From positions 328,711 to 392,710 of the forward strand of contig NZ_JABWGO010000005.1 of assembly GCF_013363995.1 (NCBI RefSeq): a stretch of 64,000 nt of DNA, written 5' to 3'. Positions 62,078 through 64,000 of this stretch are shown here, piece by piece (the stretch's first letter is position 1; each line of letters starts with the position of its first letter). The DNA comes from Nonomuraea rhodomycinica. Its GTDB lineage: Bacteria > Actinomycetota > Actinomycetes > Streptosporangiales > Streptosporangiaceae. The position numbers and the translations under genes are program-made. Under the pieces are notes generated by a model. The model saw nothing but the letters and a program-made list of their open reading frames with translations, did no database searches and was not told the origin of the DNA.

Positions 62078-62193
62078 AGGTCCGGGAACAGGTCCAGGAA
62101 GAGGTCCGGGAACAGGTCCAGGAAGAGGTCCGGGAACAGGTCCAGGAAGAGGTCCGGGAACGGGTCCAGGAGGAACAGGTCCGGGAGGAGGTC
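62078..62193. repeat. 24-bp tandem repeat array directly upstream of the phosphatase start
   Basis: AGGTCCGGGAACAGGTCC-type units of 24 bp start at 62078, 62102, 62126 and 62150, followed by shorter variants to 62193. Within each unit AGGTCC itself recurs every 12 bp. Confidence 0.95.
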
Positions 62194-62226
62194 CGGGGAG
62201 TCGGCGGCATGAGGTCCTCTTGCTAT

Positions 62227-62243
62227 ATGAAGGTTTCCTTCAT
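62227..62243. promoter_or_regulatory. 17-bp perfect inverted repeat, candidate operator
   Basis: ATGAAGGTTTCCTTCAT has perfect 7-bp arms around TTT in an AT-rich stretch between the divergent phosphatase and MalY/PatB genes. The size and shape fit a MarR/TetR-type operator; no regulator gene is adjacent. Confidence 0.6.
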
Positions 62244-62303
62244 TAGTAGCATCGGGAGTCGTCGTCGATCAATGCCTCCCCGAGCCGCCAGAACGCGAAA
62301 ACC

Positions 62304-62309
62304 TACAAT
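62304..62309 (+). promoter_or_regulatory. -10 hexamer for a leaderless MalY/PatB mRNA
   Basis: TACAAT, six bases before the GTG at 62316, is the best -10 match in the window. No Shine-Dalgarno is present. Confidence 0.6.
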
Positions 62310-62315
62310 GACCCC

Positions 62316-63428
62316 GTGAACTTCACATTGAGCCCGGAAGACTTTAAATCCCGTAACGATGGGTTGAAGTGGGCCAAAGCTGCCCCCGGCGTGATCCCCG
62401 CCTGGGTCGCCGACATGGACCTGCCCACGGCCCCCGCCGTGGTCGAGGCCATCAAGCGGCGCGCCGAAGGCGACCTCGGCTACCCGACCTGGCTCGACGA
62501 CTCCGGCTGCGGCGCCCTGGCCGAGGCGTTCGCCGAGCGCATGGCCCACCGGTACTCCTGGAGCCCCGACCCCGGCCACGTGCGCACCTTCAGCGACATC
62601 AACCAGGCCCTCCAGGTGATCCTCCACCTGGCCACCAGGCCGGGCGACGGGGTGGCGCTGCACACCCCCGCCTACCATCCGTTCCTCGGCACGCTGGAGG
62701 TCATGGGCCGGCCGCTGCGGCCCATCCGGCTGGTCCCCGACGATGGTGACTCGTGGCGGTACGAGCTGCCCGACCTGTCCGGGTGCCGCGTGCTGCTGCT
62801 CGTCAACCCGCAGAACCCGACCGGCCGCGTCTTCACCCGCCAAGAGCTGGAGGAGCTGGCCGAGCACGCCGAGCGGCACGATCTGCTGGTCATCTCCGAC
62901 GAGATCCACGCGGACCTGGCGTACGCCCCGAACCAGCACATCCCCTTCGCGACGATCCTGCCGGAGCGCACGGTCACGCTCACGTCCGCGACCAAGGCGT
63001 TCAACCTGGGCGGCATCCGCTGCTCGGTCGCCCACGTCGGCTCCCCCGCCGTGCGTGCGGCGCTCGCCGCCGAGCCGCCCTTCGTGTACGGCTCGGCGCA
63101 CGTGTTCGGCGTGGAGGCCACGATCGCCGCGTGGCGGGACGGGGACGCCTGGCTGGAGGAGACCCTGGCGCTGCTCGACCGCAACCGCAAGACGATCGCC
63201 GCCCGCCTGCCCGAAGGGGTCGCCTACCGCGTGCCGCAGGCGACGTACCTGGCGTGGCTCGACTACGGCCGGCCCGGCATGGCGGAGGTGCTGGAGCGGG
63301 AGGCGAGGGTCCTGCTGAACGACGGCGCGGCGTTCGGCCCGGGCGGGGAGAACCACGTCCGGCTGAACTTCGCCACCACCGAGCCGGTCCTGGGCGAGAT
63401 CCTGGACCGGCTCCGGCAGGCCCGCTGA
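62316..63428 (+). CDS. MalY/PatB family PLP-dependent C-S lyase (cystathionine beta-lyase-like)
   Basis: A 370-residue class I/II aminotransferase-fold enzyme. N-terminal WVADMDLPTAPAVVEAIKRRAEGDLGYPTW is the MalY/PatB signature. NPQNPTG at 164-170 and the PLP lysine K227 in TLTSATKAFNLGG are intact, and SDEIHADL is the pyridine-N-binding region. Members split cystathionine or cysteine S-conjugates, giving homocysteine, pyruvate and ammonia. GTG 62316 lies six bases after TACAAT without a Shine-Dalgarno, so the message is probably leaderless. A palindrome about 75 bp upstream suggests control. Confidence 0.92.
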   Translation: MNFTLSPEDFKSRNDGLKWAKAAPGVIPAWVADMDLPTAPAVVEAIKRRAEGDLGYPTWLDDSGCGALAEAFAERMAHRYSWSPDPGHVRTFSDINQALQVILHLATRPGDGVALHTPAYHPFLGTLEVMGRPLRPIRLVPDDGDSWRYELPDLSGCRVLLLVNPQNPTGRVFTRQELEELAEHAERHDLLVISDEIHADLAYAPNQHIPFATILPERTVTLTSATKAFNLGGIRCSVAHVGSPAVRAALAAEPPFVYGSAHVFGVEATIAAWRDGDAWLEETLALLDRNRKTIAARLPEGVAYRVPQATYLAWLDYGRPGMAEVLEREARVLLNDGAAFGPGGENHVRLNFATTEPVLGEILDRLRQAR

Positions 63429-63467
63429 GGGTCCCGGCCGGCGCGCCGTCGGGCACCGGCCGGGGTC

Positions 63468-63553
63468 AGGCGAAACAGAAGTGACGCGAAACAGGGCTTA
63501 CGCGCAACAGGGGTCACGCGAACCAGGGGAAACGGGGGGACGCGAAGCAGGTC
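63468..63553. repeat. Degenerate 16-17-bp repeat between convergent genes
   Basis: GCGAAACAGR-like strings recur at 63469, 63485, 63502, 63518 and 63542 between the MalY/PatB stop and the protease stop. Confidence 0.65.
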
Positions 63554-64000
63554 AGGAGCCCGGCGGCGGGAGGGGCGGCGGGGTGGCGGCCGGGCGCTCC
63601 TCCAGGGCGGCCAGCGCCAGCTCCACCGCCTTCTCCAGCTGCGGGTCGCGTCCCGCCACCCGGTCCTGCGGCGTGATCACCACCTCCACGTCCGGGTCCA
63701 CGCCGTGGTTCTCCACGCCCCAGCCCGGCCCCTCCAGCCAGAACGAGTACCGGGGCTGGGTCACGACCGTCCCGTCCACCAGCGAGTACCGCGAGTCGAT
63801 GCCGATCACGCCGCCCCAGGTCCGGGTGCCGACGAGCGGGCCGAGGCCGCGGTTCTTGACGCCGGCGCTGACGATGTCGCCGTCGGACCCGGCGAACTCG
63901 TCCGTGACCGCCACGATCGGGCCGCGCGGCGAGTCCTCGGGGTAGCGCATCGGCTCGTAGCCGCGCACGTGCGTCCACCCGGTGACCCGGCGGGACAGCT
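63552..64000 (-). CDS. Tricorn-like S41 protease, C-terminal part (5' end outside window)
   Basis: Only the last ~149 residues are present, read through the right edge. The segment PRGPIVAVTDEFAGSDGDIVSAGVKNRGLGPLVGTRTWGGVIGIDSRYSLVDGTVVTQPRYSFWLEGPGWGVENHGVDPDVEVVITPQDRVAGRDPQLEKAVELAL matches the catalytic C2 domain of tricorn-core/S41 peptidases, with the nucleophile Ser in GSDGD. Tricorn homologues cut peptides released by the proteasome. The Pro-rich end (PAATPPPLPPPGS) is normal for actinobacterial members. The N-terminal propellers and PDZ lie outside. Confidence 0.88.
   Translation of the reverse strand, partial: LSRRVTGWTHVRGYEPMRYPEDSPRGPIVAVTDEFAGSDGDIVSAGVKNRGLGPLVGTRTWGGVIGIDSRYSLVDGTVVTQPRYSFWLEGPGWGVENHGVDPDVEVVITPQDRVAGRDPQLEKAVELALAALEERPAATPPPLPPPGS

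Overview
The window is a 64-kb piece of a very GC-rich actinomycete chromosome. The core genes parE, a DUF7455-type zinc protein, the primary sigma factor, nrdJ, nrdR and lexA lie in an order I recall from Streptomyces and related genera. Long GC hairpins, many GTG starts and many apparently leaderless promoters fit this. A member of the Streptosporangiales is my best guess, but this is inference from gene content and no marker gene settles it. Nothing looks like an insertion sequence, prophage, CRISPR array, rRNA or tRNA.

Layout. 0-5 kb: end of a family 3 glycoside hydrolase, a VOC protein, an aldo/keto reductase, a beta carbonic anhydrase and a nucleotidyltransferase-like protein. 5.4-14.7 kb: parE, DUF7455 protein, acetyltransferase, yaaA, primary sigma factor, a PAS/PAS/GAF/PP2C phosphatase and a HhH-GPD protein. 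14.8-21.9 kb: two conserved proteins of unknown function, a thioesterase, the overlapping 5-oxoprolinase genes pxpABC, a PhzF-like isomerase and an AlkZ-like protein. 22-27.8 kb: a complete oligopeptide/nickel-type ABC importer operon with a fused two-domain ATPase. 27.9-32.9 kb: a membrane-anchored tandem AAA+ ATPase and a TPR/membrane protein, the best candidate for an undescribed system. 33-40.3 kb: three exporters, DoxX, soluble transhydrogenase, a Cys-rich mini-protein and a spore-associated-protein-like secreted protein. 40.3-45 kb: a Ser/Thr kinase with STAND-like, membrane and WD40 parts, a secreted ricin-type lectin and small basic ORFs. 45-53.3 kb: PPOX proteins, an HxlR-controlled exporter, another exporter, a PrsW-like protease, an AraC regulator, a VOC protein and a hydrolase. 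53.4-60.7 kb: nrdJ-nrdR with a NrdR box pair, a degenerate gene at the chiZ position, and lexA with its SOS box. 61-64 kb: a tyrosine phosphatase, a MalY/PatB lyase and the end of a tricorn-like protease.

How genes work together. NrdR sits in one operon with the B12-dependent ribonucleotide reductase it should repress, and LexA has a matching box in front of it. pxpABC form one translationally coupled unit for 5-oxoproline hydrolysis. The ABC genes also overlap by ATGA. The HxlR regulator and its divergent exporter share two near-identical inverted repeats placed 41 bp apart. About a dozen genes have a -10-like hexamer 6-8 bases before the start codon and no Shine-Dalgarno, and this decides several starts. 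A second theme is the large number of short degenerate tandem repeats (periods 15-36 bp, with larger 60 and ~92 bp units) in gaps between genes; they fill most of the lexA-nrdR gap and seem to have replaced the LysM part of the gene there.
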